Under the pieces are notes generated by a model. It saw nothing but the letters and a program-made list of their open reading frames with translations, had not been told where the DNA came from and made no database searches. A stretch of 50,158 nt of DNA from Colimorpha sp045597845 (GTDB taxonomy: Bacteria; Bacteroidota; Bacteroidia; Bacteroidales; P3). Both the position numbers and the translations under genes were made by a program. The stretch lies in assembly GCA_045597845.1 (NCBI GenBank), contig JAZLKZ010000128.1, positions 1-50,158 on the forward strand, written 5' to 3'. Below, in pieces: positions 25,164 through 34,411 of the stretch. Position 1 is the stretch's first letter; each line of letters starts with the position of its first letter.

Positions 25164-25385
25164 TCAATATTCGTCTTCTTGGAAGAAGAAGTCTTCTTTG
25201 GTGGGATAGTCGGGCCAGATGTCTTCGATGCTTTCGTAGGGGTCTCCTTCGTCTTCGATTTCCTGAAGATTCTCGATAACTTCCATTGGAGCTCCTGTGC
25301 GTTGCGCATAGTCGATCAACTCATCTTTTGTGGCGGGCCACGGAGCGTCCTCTAATTTTGATGCCAATTCAAGTGTCCAATACAT
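25164..25385 (-). CDS. DUF2795 domain small protein
   Basis: 73 residues, acidic. MYWTLELASKLEDAPWPATK then DELIDYAQRTGAP and VIENLQEIEDEGDPYESIED match the small DUF2795 proteins common in Bacteroidota; the first half is the domain (WPATKDELIDYA.R.GAP), the second an Asp/Glu tail ending in DFFFQEDEY. Function unknown. It has its own promoter candidate upstream and a terminator downstream, and stands as a single gene between ribBA and the PorE-like gene. Confidence 0.85.
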   Translation of the reverse strand: MYWTLELASKLEDAPWPATKDELIDYAQRTGAPMEVIENLQEIEDEGDPYESIEDIWPDYPTKEDFFFQEDEY

Positions 25386-25459
25386 AATACGTTTCTTTTA
25401 TGTTTTATTAAATTAATTTTCAATACTATGTGGATGATTTCACATTTCTCTTTGAAGTG

Positions 25460-25490
25460 CAAAAGTACACCTTTTTCTTAAAAAAACAAG
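25460..25490 (-). promoter_or_regulatory. Promoter candidate for the DUF2795 gene
   Basis: Minus-strand -7 box TACTTTTG (TAnnTTTG) about 75 bases before the start; a CTTG sits where the -33 TTTG should be. Confidence 0.5.
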
Positions 25491-25578
25491 TTTTTGAGTG
25501 CTCTTTTTTCAAATGTCTGGATTTCAAGCAATCATAAATCTTGTGCAATAAAGGTTTGTCGTTTTGCGTTAATTGAAT

Positions 25579-27522
25579 ATGAAAAGGTTATCACTTATAT
25601 TCTTGATGTTGACTTTTGTGCCGTTGGCACTTTTCGCTCAGCAATATAGTTCCTCAAATAGCAAAGCCATTAAATTGTTCGAAAAAGGACAAATATCGTT
25701 GTATCAGTCTAATAGCGCCGATGCCATCCATTGTTTTGAGAAGGCCATTGAGTTGGATTCCAATTTCATTGAGCCAAACATTATGTTGGCCGAATGGTAT
25801 TTGGATACGCATCAACCCAATCTGGCTAAAAAGCATTACTACGCTGCTGTCGCGGTCAACCCGGCTTTCTTCCCGCAAGCATGGCTGGAACTGGGAAACC
25901 TTGAGTTGGAAGAAGGGAATTTCGAGAAAGCGAAAGAAAACTATCAGTATTTTTTGCAGTACGATAAGCGAGGTGACAATAGGGTCGATGCGCTTTTGGG
26001 AATGAAGACCGCCGATTTCAGAAAATATGCGTTGGCGCATCCTGTCTCGTTCAATCCCGTAAATCTTGGCTCCAATGTCAATTCCAAGGATGATGAATAC
26101 TTGCCGGCGCTTACCGTCGATGGTGGAACGCTGGTTTTTACGCGCCGTTTCCCGCGCAAACCTACCACCACCGCCAATACCGCCGAGGAGGAGGATTTCT
26201 ACACCTCGCAGCGTATCGCGGATGGCTGGAGCAAGGCAATGCGGATGTCGGAGCCGGTGAACAGCAACGACAACGAAGGGGCTCAGTGTGTGTCGCAGGA
26301 TGGAAGGGTGATGTTCTTCACGGCTTGTGGACGCAGAGACGGTGGCGGAAGATGTGATATATATATGTGTACCAACAAGGGCGACAAGTGGTCGAGGCCG
26401 CGCAACTTGGGTCCGGATGTCAATTCCCCAGCATGGGAGTCGCAGCCGAGCTTTTCGATAGACGGCAAAACGCTCTATTTCTCCAGCGACCGCAAAGGCG
26501 GCTATGGTGGCAAGGATATTTGGAAGACAGTCTTCATTAACGGCCATTGGACAGCTCCCGAGAACTTGGGCCCTACAATCAACACCCCTGGCAATGAGTC
26601 GAGCCCGTATATCCACTACGACGACAAAACATTGTATTTCTCCAGCGACGGTCATGTGGGCATGGGCGGTTTGGATCTTTTTCTGAGTCATTGCACCGAC
26701 ACGGGTTGGGAAACGCCAACCAATTTGGGCTATCCCATCAATACCTCCGGCGACGAAAGTGGCCTGATTGTAGCCGCCGATGGCGCTACGGCCATTTACG
26801 CATCAGAACGTGAAGGCGGTTTCGGCGGACAGGATCTTTATGCTTTTGAATTGCCCGTGGAAATCCGCGCTGCGGCTACTTTCAATGTAAAAGGCAGCGT
26901 TTATGACAAAAAAACGTTGCAAAAGCTGAAAACCTCAATCCAAGTATTCGACGTTACCAGTGAAGATAGGGTGAAAGAGGTTGCCGTGGTTTCGTCCGAT
27001 GCGGTTGATGGCAGCTATATGGTCAGCTTGCCCAACAGCGGCAGCTATGCTTTCCAGATTTCCGCCGACGGCTATCTTTTCTATTCCGAAAATTTCGACT
27101 TTGAGGTTAATGCAGAGCAAAGTAGTGATGCTCCCTCTTCGTTTTTGCGCGACATCGCCCTCACGCCCATAGAAATAGGCGAGAGTATTGTGCTTAACAA
27201 TGTCTTTTTTGAATTTGGTACAAGCACGCTGTTGGAGGAATCTCGGGTAGATTTGGACAAAGTGTTGGATATTTTGCAAAAGAATCCCTCTCTTAAGGTG
27301 GAACTGGCGGGTCATACCGATAATATCGGCAAACCTGCCGACAACCAGCGTCTCTCGGAACAGCGTGCCAAGGCTGTGTTCGATTTCTTGGTGGAGAAGG
27401 GTATTCCTGCGAACCGACTTTCCTACAAAGGCTATGGTGATACGCGGCCCGTGGCGGATAATGACACGGAAGCGGGTAGGGCACAAAACCGTAGAACTAC
27501 CTTTACCATTGTTTCAAAATAA
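25579..27522 (+). CDS. PorE-like OmpA family protein (TPR, beta-propeller, CRD, OmpA)
   Basis: 647 residues from ATG 25579 (MKRLSLIF); a TTG two codons earlier is less likely. Signal peptide ending FAQQ. Domain order: TPR-like repeats (about 25-140), WD40-like/PD40 propeller (about 155-430; repeated S-DRKGGYGGKDIW and SDGHVGMGGLDLF blades), a carboxypeptidase-regulatory-like fold (NVKGSVYDKKTLQKLK, about 440-520), and a C-terminal OmpA peptidoglycan-binding domain (LAGHTDNIGKPADNQRLSEQ). The same four-domain order is that of T9SS PorE. It lacks a lipobox, unlike P. gingivalis PorE, so an allied OmpA protein is possible. Confidence 0.82.
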   Translation: MKRLSLIFLMLTFVPLALFAQQYSSSNSKAIKLFEKGQISLYQSNSADAIHCFEKAIELDSNFIEPNIMLAEWYLDTHQPNLAKKHYYAAVAVNPAFFPQAWLELGNLELEEGNFEKAKENYQYFLQYDKRGDNRVDALLGMKTADFRKYALAHPVSFNPVNLGSNVNSKDDEYLPALTVDGGTLVFTRRFPRKPTTTANTAEEEDFYTSQRIADGWSKAMRMSEPVNSNDNEGAQCVSQDGRVMFFTACGRRDGGGRCDIYMCTNKGDKWSRPRNLGPDVNSPAWESQPSFSIDGKTLYFSSDRKGGYGGKDIWKTVFINGHWTAPENLGPTINTPGNESSPYIHYDDKTLYFSSDGHVGMGGLDLFLSHCTDTGWETPTNLGYPINTSGDESGLIVAADGATAIYASEREGGFGGQDLYAFELPVEIRAAATFNVKGSVYDKKTLQKLKTSIQVFDVTSEDRVKEVAVVSSDAVDGSYMVSLPNSGSYAFQISADGYLFYSENFDFEVNAEQSSDAPSSFLRDIALTPIEIGESIVLNNVFFEFGTSTLLEESRVDLDKVLDILQKNPSLKVELAGHTDNIGKPADNQRLSEQRAKAVFDFLVEKGIPANRLSYKGYGDTRPVADNDTEAGRAQNRRTTFTIVSK

Positions 27523-27555
27523 TCTGTAAACCAATCTATTAATATTTTATATATC

Positions 27556-28182
27556 ATGAAAAAAATTGTTGTCTTGACAGGTGCCGGAATCAGTGCCGAA
27601 AGCGGCATCAGCACGTTCCGCGACAGTGATGGCTTGTGGGAGAATTATAACGTTGAAGACGTTGCCACGCATGAGGCATACCTCCGCAATCCCGAACTGG
27701 TGCTGAATTTCTACAACGAACGTCGCCGACAGCTTTTCGAGGCGAAGCCTAACGAAGGCCATCGCCAGTTGGTGCGTTTGGAGGAGTACTATGACGTGCA
27801 GATTGTCACGCAGAACATCGACAACCTCCACGAACAAGCGGGCTCCAGCAATGTGTTGCATCTGCATGGCGAACTCACCAAGGCGCGCAGCGATCGCGAC
27901 GACAATTTGATTATCGAGATTGGCAACCGTGACATCCATCTTGGCGACAAGGCTCCCGATGGCGCACAGCTCCGCCCGCATATCGTTTGGTTTGGCGAGG
28001 CGGTGCCAAATATCGAACCGGCCTCTTTATTGTGCGAGGACGCGGACTTTTTTGTTGTAATTGGCACTTCGATGAATGTCTATCCCGCTGCGGGATTGAT
28101 ACATTATGTCCCTCGTCAATCCCCATGCTACCTCGTTGATCCAAAAGCTGTTGCGATTTCTCGTCCCATTACCGTCATTTAG
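27556..28182 (+). CDS. cobB: NAD-dependent sirtuin deacylase, with in-frame stop near the C-terminus
   Basis: 208 residues. GAGISAESGISTFR (NAD binding), QNIDNLHEQAG, catalytic His104 in HLHGE, and the Tyr53/Arg56 pair (FYNERR) linked to desuccinylase/demalonylase activity. The usual zinc Cys ligands are absent, as in some bacterial sirtuins. The frame stops at TAG 28180-28182, yet the same frame continues EKAGTGVKKVVDELIEFAKR to TAA 28243-28245, the expected last helix of the family. Replacing the TAG by a sense codon (CAG likely) restores 229 residues. It is either a recent nonsense mutation, a readthrough site or a sequencing error. Confidence 0.85.
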   Translation: MKKIVVLTGAGISAESGISTFRDSDGLWENYNVEDVATHEAYLRNPELVLNFYNERRRQLFEAKPNEGHRQLVRLEEYYDVQIVTQNIDNLHEQAGSSNVLHLHGELTKARSDRDDNLIIEIGNRDIHLGDKAPDGAQLRPHIVWFGEAVPNIEPASLLCEDADFFVVIGTSMNVYPAAGLIHYVPRQSPCYLVDPKAVAISRPITVI

Positions 28183-28245
28183 GAAAAAGCCGGCACGGGC
28201 GTGAAAAAAGTGGTCGATGAATTGATAGAATTTGCCAAACGATAA
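28183..28245 (+). other. C-terminal continuation of the sirtuin beyond TAG
   Basis: In frame after TAG 28180-28182, codons give EKAGTGVKKVVDELIEFAKR then TAA, matching the final helix of bacterial sirtuins (EKA-x-x-GV-x-x-V). The promoter of the next gene overlaps this stretch. Confidence 0.65.
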
Positions 28246-28261
28246 AAATTGTGTATCTTTG
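28231..28261 (+). promoter_or_regulatory. Promoter for the T9SS cargo gene
   Basis: -33 TTTG (28231-28234), 19-base spacer, -7 TATCTTTG (28254-28261), 37 bases ahead of the ATG at 28298. A strong consensus match, lying partly inside the sirtuin 3' end. Confidence 0.75.
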
Positions 28262-28297
28262 CCGCTCAAATTAATGACTAATAAAAACTTTAAAGGT

Positions 28298-29023
28298 ATG
28301 AAAAAAAGTATTATTCTTGTTCTTTTTATGGTTTGTGCTTTCATGATGAATGCGCAGAACTATTTTGATTTTGTACGCATGGGTTCGGTATATCACCACT
28401 GCGACACTATCGAGGCTGAATTAGGTTCGGGCGTTGGTTGTATGCTTTCCATGGGTGCTACCAATCTTACCGACCAAGACTTGGAAGTTGTTGCCAAGAT
28501 CGAACCAATCGACGCTAACGGTATCGCTATATCGGGTATGTGCGCCGGTGGCCGTTGCATGGAAGGTGTGACCCAGTCCAATCCGTTTACTATTAACGCC
28601 GGCCAGACTGACAATGACGTCTATCCCGAATTTACTATCGATGCTAACTATCCTGGTGGTCAGTATGGTACGTTCAAAATGTCTATCACCAACACTGCCA
28701 ATAGCAGCATTTCTTCCTATGTGATCTTGAAGGTTTACCGTACTATGGTAGGCATCGAGAACGTGGCTGGCAATGTCTCCATGAAGGCTTATCCCAATCC
28801 TGCAGCCAATAGCGTGCGCATCCAGTATGTCGTTGAGGAAAACATTTCCAATGCCAAGGTTGTGCTTTACGACATGAAAGGCAATTGCCTGAATGAGGTT
28901 TCCGTCAATGCTAATAGCGGTGACGTTACTTTGGATCTTTCCAACCTCGCTGCCGGTGTTTACATGTATGGTGTGATAGCCGATGAAATCCGCTGCCAGT
29001 TCCAGAAGTTGATGGTTCGCTAA
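28298..29023 (+). CDS. Secreted protein with T9SS type A C-terminal sorting domain
   Basis: 241 residues from ATG 28298, preceded by AAAGGT and chosen over an upstream in-frame ATG because the signal peptide MKKSIILVLFMVCAFMMNAQ begins there. The middle (about 25-165) is a beta-sandwich-like region. The end carries the T9SS type A sorting domain: MKAYPNPAANSVRIQY, VVLYDMKGNCLNEV and LDLSNLAAGVYMYGV, ending CQFQKLMVR. The cargo function is unknown. Own promoter (28231-28261) and a strong terminator after it. Confidence 0.88.
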   Translation: MKKSIILVLFMVCAFMMNAQNYFDFVRMGSVYHHCDTIEAELGSGVGCMLSMGATNLTDQDLEVVAKIEPIDANGIAISGMCAGGRCMEGVTQSNPFTINAGQTDNDVYPEFTIDANYPGGQYGTFKMSITNTANSSISSYVILKVYRTMVGIENVAGNVSMKAYPNPAANSVRIQYVVEENISNAKVVLYDMKGNCLNEVSVNANSGDVTLDLSNLAAGVYMYGVIADEIRCQFQKLMVR

Positions 29024-29046
29024 TTCTACCATTAATAACGAGAATC

Positions 29047-29073
29047 AAAGCGGGCGAAAGCCCGCTTTTTTTG
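29047..29073 (+). terminator. Terminator after the T9SS cargo gene
   Basis: AAAGCGGGC-GAAA-GCCCGCTTTTTTTG, a 9-bp stem with a stable GAAA loop and a T run. Confidence 0.9.
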
Positions 29074-29325
29074 TTTTTATTCAATTTGCCTTGTGACCAT
29101 TTTAAGAAAAAAGATCCACAAGTCAACCAGCGTCTCTATTTATTGATTATTATTTCATTATTATATATAAATCAGCGTTTTAAGTGTGATGGTATTTCTG
29201 TTGTTAATATCTTGAATGCATCACGTCAAAAAGGATTTGTACTTTCGCAAAATCAAAATATATCACATTTTTTTATAAATATTTGTTATTTAGGCATCAA
29301 CCCCTAAAACATAAATTTTATCATT

Positions 29326-32028
29326 ATGCAGTCGGATTTGTTTTCGCTTTTTGAAGAAGTTCCACAAGAACCCGCCCCAAAGAAAACCTCTAAGCAAGGT
29401 AAGAAACAGAAACAGAATCCGGCTGACGCACGTCAGGTCGAAAATATTAATACAAAAGAAGATACATCAATAGCTAATGCCATGGATACACCCTCTCCTA
29501 AAGATTTGAAACAATACACTCCCGACGAGATTATGAAGTCCTCCATCGAATATTTCGGAGGTGACGAGTTGGCCGCTAATGTTTGGATGAACAAATATGC
29601 GCTGCGCGACGGTGATGCCATTTTTGAGCTCAACCCAGACATGATGCACCATCGTCTGGCTGCCGAGTTCGCTCGCATCGAGAACAAGTATCCCAACCCG
29701 CTCTCGGAGGAGGAAATCTATCAGCTATTGAAGGATTTCAAATATATTGTGCCTCAGGGTAGTCCTATGTCGGGCATTGGCAACAATTTCCAGGTGGTTT
29801 CGCTGAGCAACTGCTTCGTTATCGGCAACCCTGGCAACAGCGATTCCTATGGCGGCATCATGAAGGTTGACCAGGAACAGGTGCAGCTCATGAAGCGTAG
29901 AGGTGGCGTGGGTCACGACCTGAGCCATATTCGTCCCCAAGGCAGCCCTGTGAAGAACAGCGCATTGACCTCTACGGGTATCGTTCCTTTCATGGAGCGT
30001 TTCAGCAACACCACCCGCGAGGTGGCACAGGGCGGTCGCCGTGGCGCTTTGATGCTTTCTATCTCCATCAAGCATCCCGATGCCGAGAAATTCATCGATG
30101 CCAAGCTCGAGCAAGGCAAGATCACAGGCGCCAATGTCTCGGTGAAGATTACCGACGAATTCATGGACTGCGTCAAGACTGGAAAGCCTTTTGTTCAGCA
30201 ATATCCTATCGACTCTCCCAATCCTATGGTGCGTAAGGAAATCGATGCCAAGGCTTTGTGGGACAAAATTATCGCTAACGCATGGGCTTCGGCAGAACCA
30301 GGCGTTCTGTTTTGGGACACCATCTTGCGTGAGAGCGTTCCCGATTGCTATGCCGATTTTGGCTACCGTACGGTAAGTACCAACCCTTGTGGCGAAATTC
30401 CATTGTGTCCCTACGACAGCTGCCGTCTCCAGGCCATCAACCTTTACAGCTATGTGGAAAATCCTTTCACCCCACAGGCAAAATTCAATTTCGACCTCTT
30501 CCGCTTGCATGTCACCAAAGGCCAGCGTTTGATGGACGACTTGATTGACCTTGAGTTGGAAAAGGTTGACAAGATTATCGCCAAGATTGATTCCGACCCC
30601 GAGGCGGAGGAAATTAAGAGCGTTGAGAAGAACTTGTGGCTGAACATCAAGATGAAATGTCTTGAAGGCCGTCGTACGGGTTTCGGCATCACCGCCGAAG
30701 GCGATATGCTCGCGGCTATGGGTTATCGCTATGGTACGGAAGATGCTACCAATTTCTCCGTCGAGGTGCACAAGGCTTTGGCTTGCGCTGCCTATGGCTC
30801 TTCGGTCATCATGGCCAAGGAGCGTGGCGCTTTCCCGTTGTATGACGCCAACCGCGAGAAACTCAATCCTTTCATCCAGCGTTTGGCAGAGGCCGATCCT
30901 AAGATGTACACCGAGATGGTTGCCAATGGTCGTCGCAACATCGCGTTGTTGACCATTGCTCCTACCGGCACCGTGAGCATCTGTACGCAGACCACTTCGG
31001 GTATCGAACCTGTATTCTTGGTCAACTACAAGCGTCGCAAGAAAATCAATCCCAACGACAAGGATTCTTCTACCCATAAGATTATCAAGGACGAAAGCGG
31101 CGATTATTTTGAGGAGTACAACGTGTTCCATCCCAAGTTCATCGATTGGCTGCGTGTCAACAACTATGATGTCGATGCAGTTATGCAGATGAAGGATGAG
31201 GAACTGAACAAGATTATCGAGGTCTCTCCTTATTGCAAAGCCACTTCGGCCGACATCGACTGGGTCAACAAGGTTAAGATGCAGGGCGACATCCAGAAAT
31301 GGGTGGATCACTCTATCAGCGTCACCGTTAATATTCCTAAAGAGACAAGTAAAGAAATAGTAAGCACAATCTATCAGACTGCCTGGGAGGCAGGCTGCAA
31401 AGGATGCACCATCTACAGAGAAGGTTCTCGTAACGGCGTTCTCGTTTCTACCAAGGAGGCTAAATGTGACGAACATCACTTTGGAGAGACGAAAGCGCCC
31501 AAGCGTCCTAAGAAACTCGATGCGGAGATCATCCGCTTCAAGAACGAAAAAGAGGACTGGATTGCCGTTGTCGGCATGTATGAGGGTCGTCCCTACGAAA
31601 TCTTTACGGGTAAGTCGGAGAACTTCGTGTTGCCCAAGTGGGTGGAAAAAGGCTGGGTGATCCGTGTCAAGGAAGCTGGCGACGAGCATGCCCGCTACGA
31701 CTTCCAATTCCTCGACAAGGACGGCTACCATGTAACCATGGAAGGTCTCTCCCGTATGTTCAAGAAAGAGTACTGGAACTATGCAAAACTGATTTCCGGT
31801 ATCTTGCGTCACGGTATGCCTATCCCCAATGTCGTTGAGTTGATTGGCAAGCTGACCTTCGACGTCGATGCCATCACCACCTGGTCCAACGGTGTCGCTC
31901 GTGCCTTGAAACGTTACATCAAGGACGGCACCGAAACTGGCGAGACTTGTCCCGACTGCGGTTCCAAGCTCATCTACACCGGTGGCTGCAAGAGCTGTCC
32001 CAACTGCGGCTGGAGCAAATGCAGTTAA
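29326..32028 (+). CDS. nrdJ: Adenosylcobalamin-dependent (class II) ribonucleotide reductase
   Basis: 900 residues. The region has SPMSGIGNNFQVVSLSNCFV (the first active-site Cys), RRGGVGHDLSHIRP, ALMLSISIKHPDAEKF, STNPCGEIPLCPYDSCRLQAI (NPCGE, thiyl-radical Cys), and TIAPTGTVSICTQTTSG. A C-terminal extension ends with CPDCGSKLIYTGGCKSCPNCGWSKCS, a zinc-ribbon-type tail with redox Cys typical of long NrdJ proteins. It reduces ribonucleotides to deoxyribonucleotides without oxygen, using B12. The first ~55 residues are a Lys/Gln-rich leader. I saw no cobalamin riboswitch in the 302 bases upstream (only AT-rich sequence and a TACTTTCG -7-like box near 29240). Confidence 0.93.
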   Translation: MQSDLFSLFEEVPQEPAPKKTSKQGKKQKQNPADARQVENINTKEDTSIANAMDTPSPKDLKQYTPDEIMKSSIEYFGGDELAANVWMNKYALRDGDAIFELNPDMMHHRLAAEFARIENKYPNPLSEEEIYQLLKDFKYIVPQGSPMSGIGNNFQVVSLSNCFVIGNPGNSDSYGGIMKVDQEQVQLMKRRGGVGHDLSHIRPQGSPVKNSALTSTGIVPFMERFSNTTREVAQGGRRGALMLSISIKHPDAEKFIDAKLEQGKITGANVSVKITDEFMDCVKTGKPFVQQYPIDSPNPMVRKEIDAKALWDKIIANAWASAEPGVLFWDTILRESVPDCYADFGYRTVSTNPCGEIPLCPYDSCRLQAINLYSYVENPFTPQAKFNFDLFRLHVTKGQRLMDDLIDLELEKVDKIIAKIDSDPEAEEIKSVEKNLWLNIKMKCLEGRRTGFGITAEGDMLAAMGYRYGTEDATNFSVEVHKALACAAYGSSVIMAKERGAFPLYDANREKLNPFIQRLAEADPKMYTEMVANGRRNIALLTIAPTGTVSICTQTTSGIEPVFLVNYKRRKKINPNDKDSSTHKIIKDESGDYFEEYNVFHPKFIDWLRVNNYDVDAVMQMKDEELNKIIEVSPYCKATSADIDWVNKVKMQGDIQKWVDHSISVTVNIPKETSKEIVSTIYQTAWEAGCKGCTIYREGSRNGVLVSTKEAKCDEHHFGETKAPKRPKKLDAEIIRFKNEKEDWIAVVGMYEGRPYEIFTGKSENFVLPKWVEKGWVIRVKEAGDEHARYDFQFLDKDGYHVTMEGLSRMFKKEYWNYAKLISGILRHGMPIPNVVELIGKLTFDVDAITTWSNGVARALKRYIKDGTETGETCPDCGSKLIYTGGCKSCPNCGWSKCS

Positions 32029-32070
32029 TCCCGAATCTTCTTTTTACTCTAAATATACTTTAATCGTGTG

Positions 32071-32099
32071 AAAAAGGCTCCGTGAGGAGCCTTTTTTTT
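32071..32099 (+). terminator. Terminator after nrdJ
   Basis: AAAAAGGCTCC-GTG-AGGAGCCTTTTTTTT, an 11-bp hairpin with T run. Confidence 0.92.
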
Positions 32100-32522
32100 A
32101 AAATAAGTTGGGACACTTCCCATCAAAATCAAGGTCAAGGTTAACGTCAAAGTCAAGGTTATTGTCCTATGTTATTTTTCAATTGGTACGATATTGAATC
32201 GAGGAAGGGAGTATCGTGTTTAGATTTCCTGCTTTGTCAGGAAGTCGGCCACGAACATGCACTCTATTCCGTTGATGTTGCCTGTTACGACTTTTTCGGT
32301 TATACACGTAAAAACTCATGCATTTTGTATATTTTTTTCGGTCATACCCGAGATGATACGTTTTATGAGTTTACTGACCGAAGATGTCAATCTGCTTCTG
32401 GAGGCGGACGATGTGTTTTTGGCCGTCCTATGTTATGAATTTCCATTACAAATGGAAACTTATTTCCATTGTCAATAGAAATTAATATTCCACTATCTTT
32501 CTAAACATGAACACAATCGAAG
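32100..32522. other. Gene-poor gap: stuttering repeat, no supported gene
   Basis: The left part (32100-32165) holds GTTGGGACACTTCCC and then GTCAAGGTTAACGTCAAAGTC-type stuttering, copied at 43508-43575. Beyond that I find only short frames (up to ~89 codons) with no signal, motif or ribosome site, and no RNA structure I can name. Treated as intergenic. Confidence 0.5.
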
Positions 32523-34295
32523 TCAAGAAATCTCATCTATTGTGTCGAGCATCGCTTTGAGGGCGGAGTAGTAATTGTCGTCGGAGCCTTGCAGGATGGT
32601 CTTCACGTTGAGATAGACCATAACCACCGAGGCGTGGCAGTTGTTGAATATACCGCGGGCGATGTGTGTCTCTTTCCGCCCCATGCCGATACTGTGCGTG
32701 GCAAACGAGAAGTGTGTCACAATCTCATTCTTTCGAGGTGTCGTTGTTCGCACTTCGGCGAGGTTGTGCTGGAGGGTCTCAACAAAATGCTTCACCAGTT
32801 CCTGGTGCTGCGGCTGCACATGGCTGCCCTCAAACTGGAATCCCTCGGTGCCCTTCGGCATTCCCCATTCTACAACCACGTCGGCACGGGTTGAGGCACC
32901 GCTGACCACGACGATGGCCAGCTGGTCGGGCTTGATCTGTCTTAGATCTGCCAAGTAATCTTGAAACATTTGAGGCAGGTGCTTCTCTTCAGATTCCATC
33001 TTCGAGGCATTCGGATCCGTCATCTTGACGTAGGCCTCGTGATGGGTTTGCCCCTTTTCTTCTGCCGTCCCAAAGAAACGTCGCTCCTGGGTTATCACAT
33101 CCATCTGGGTATTGTCGGCAATGGTTTCCACAAAATGCGACACCCCGTGTTCGGTAGCGCCCCATATATTGAGGATGCAGAACTTCTGTCCCTCGCTACG
33201 ACGACAAAACCCGTAGGAGGTATTCGTTTTGTATCGTTCCAGCACCTTGAGGTCGGCAAAGGACATTCCATAATCCGATTTCTTGGGACGGAAACGCAAT
33301 GAAGTGTCGTAGTCCACATTTCGGGGGTGGTAACGCAGATTGTCGCTCTCGCGCACCGCCTCCACAATCTCTTCATCCGTAAGCAGGCATACCGCCTGCA
33401 AGGCATCGAACGACATATAGCGCGGCCCTGCCTTGCGTCCGTCGAGATAGGTTTTTGGCCCTGTGGAGGCATCAAACCGATTGTTGATGTCTTTGATACG
33501 ACTGGCCAGCATTTCGTTTCTGCGTTTGTCCTCAATCACCTCTACGAAACCAGAACCAATCAAACCTGCCGGAACGGCGAAGATAGCTATGCCGAGGATG
33601 CCCACGATGACGGCGATAATGTTGCCCCATGGCGTCACCAACTCGAAGTCGGCCAGCTTGCCTGGGTCGCCAAGGTATTTGGCAAAAGCCCACACCAGCG
33701 AGCCCCAGCCGTTCTCAAAGCGGTCGGGTTGGGCGGCATGCTCGGCAAAATAGAGCAAAAACGACAGAATCACCGTCAGAATGGAGAGAAATGCCAGACT
33801 GATGCCCAATTCCTGTTTCTTCGACGATACCGCCTCGCCCAAGATGCGGAACGACTTCATATAGCGGAACACCCTGACAAGTCGCAGCACACGCAGCACC
33901 TTCAGTGCCAGATAGGGGATGGGAAAAATCAGCGCCAGATAAAACGAATAGGTCGAGATGAAGTCAACAAATCCGTAAAAGCTGAGGCAGTATTTCACTC
34001 GTCCTACGAATCCCTTGTACTTCGGGTCGAGCAAGTCGGCACACCATATACGCAGCGACACCTCGATAGTGAAGATTATCGTGGTCACCAGGTCCACCAC
34101 ATTCAGCAGATTGCCTATCCGGGCATTCACCCCATCAAATGTTGAGAGAAACACCTCCACGGTGCTCACGATGATGAGTGCGATGATAAACCAATCAACC
34201 ATATTCTGCCACACATGCGTGCGCAGATTATCGTCAAAGACCAGGTTCAGTTTCTGCTTGAAAGAAAGTTCCTTTTGAGTTTTGTTGTCGTTCAT
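32523..34295 (-). CDS. Voltage-sensor-type ion channel with atypical pore and long C-terminal domain
   Basis: 590 residues. S1-S4 lie at about 30-160, with an Arg-rich S4 LRVLRLVRVFRYMKSFRI; the pore and S6 region is WGSLVWAFAKYLGDPGKLAD, FELVTPWGNIIAVIVGILGI and AIFAVPAGLIGSGFVEVIED. The S6 and following VTPWG match potassium-channel homologues, but the usual filter T-x-G-Y-G-D is replaced by AKYLGDPGKLADF. From ~260 to the end (about 330 residues) runs a soluble cytosolic part of unknown fold, with NIWGATEHGVSHFVETIADN, QPQHQELVKHF and ASVVMVYLNVKTIL as its recognisable landmarks. Ion specificity cannot be read from this filter. Confidence 0.8.
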   Translation of the reverse strand: MNDNKTQKELSFKQKLNLVFDDNLRTHVWQNMVDWFIIALIIVSTVEVFLSTFDGVNARIGNLLNVVDLVTTIIFTIEVSLRIWCADLLDPKYKGFVGRVKYCLSFYGFVDFISTYSFYLALIFPIPYLALKVLRVLRLVRVFRYMKSFRILGEAVSSKKQELGISLAFLSILTVILSFLLYFAEHAAQPDRFENGWGSLVWAFAKYLGDPGKLADFELVTPWGNIIAVIVGILGIAIFAVPAGLIGSGFVEVIEDKRRNEMLASRIKDINNRFDASTGPKTYLDGRKAGPRYMSFDALQAVCLLTDEEIVEAVRESDNLRYHPRNVDYDTSLRFRPKKSDYGMSFADLKVLERYKTNTSYGFCRRSEGQKFCILNIWGATEHGVSHFVETIADNTQMDVITQERRFFGTAEEKGQTHHEAYVKMTDPNASKMESEEKHLPQMFQDYLADLRQIKPDQLAIVVVSGASTRADVVVEWGMPKGTEGFQFEGSHVQPQHQELVKHFVETLQHNLAEVRTTTPRKNEIVTHFSFATHSIGMGRKETHIARGIFNNCHASVVMVYLNVKTILQGSDDNYYSALKAMLDTIDEIS

Positions 34296-34411
34296 AACTA
34301 TATCGAGTTCATATCAAGTTACATCATTGCCGTTACTTCTATTGGTGGTCTATCTGACTGTTAATGACTTTTATTAGCGATGCTTCATTTCTATCTTGCT
34401 GGATAAAGGGA

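Noticed and set aside
25573..27522. A start at 25573 for the PorE-like gene
   Set aside because: That codon is TTG; ATG at 25579 is two codons on and opens a normal signal peptide.
29024..29325. Cobalamin riboswitch expected upstream of the B12-dependent reductase
   Set aside because: I found no B12-box-like GCCACTG element or multi-stem layout in the 302 bases; the region is AT-rich with only a promoter-like box and the preceding terminator.
29725..31812. Long minus-strand open frame opposite nrdJ (695 codons)
   Set aside because: It is the antisense shadow of the reductase; it has no recognisable motifs.
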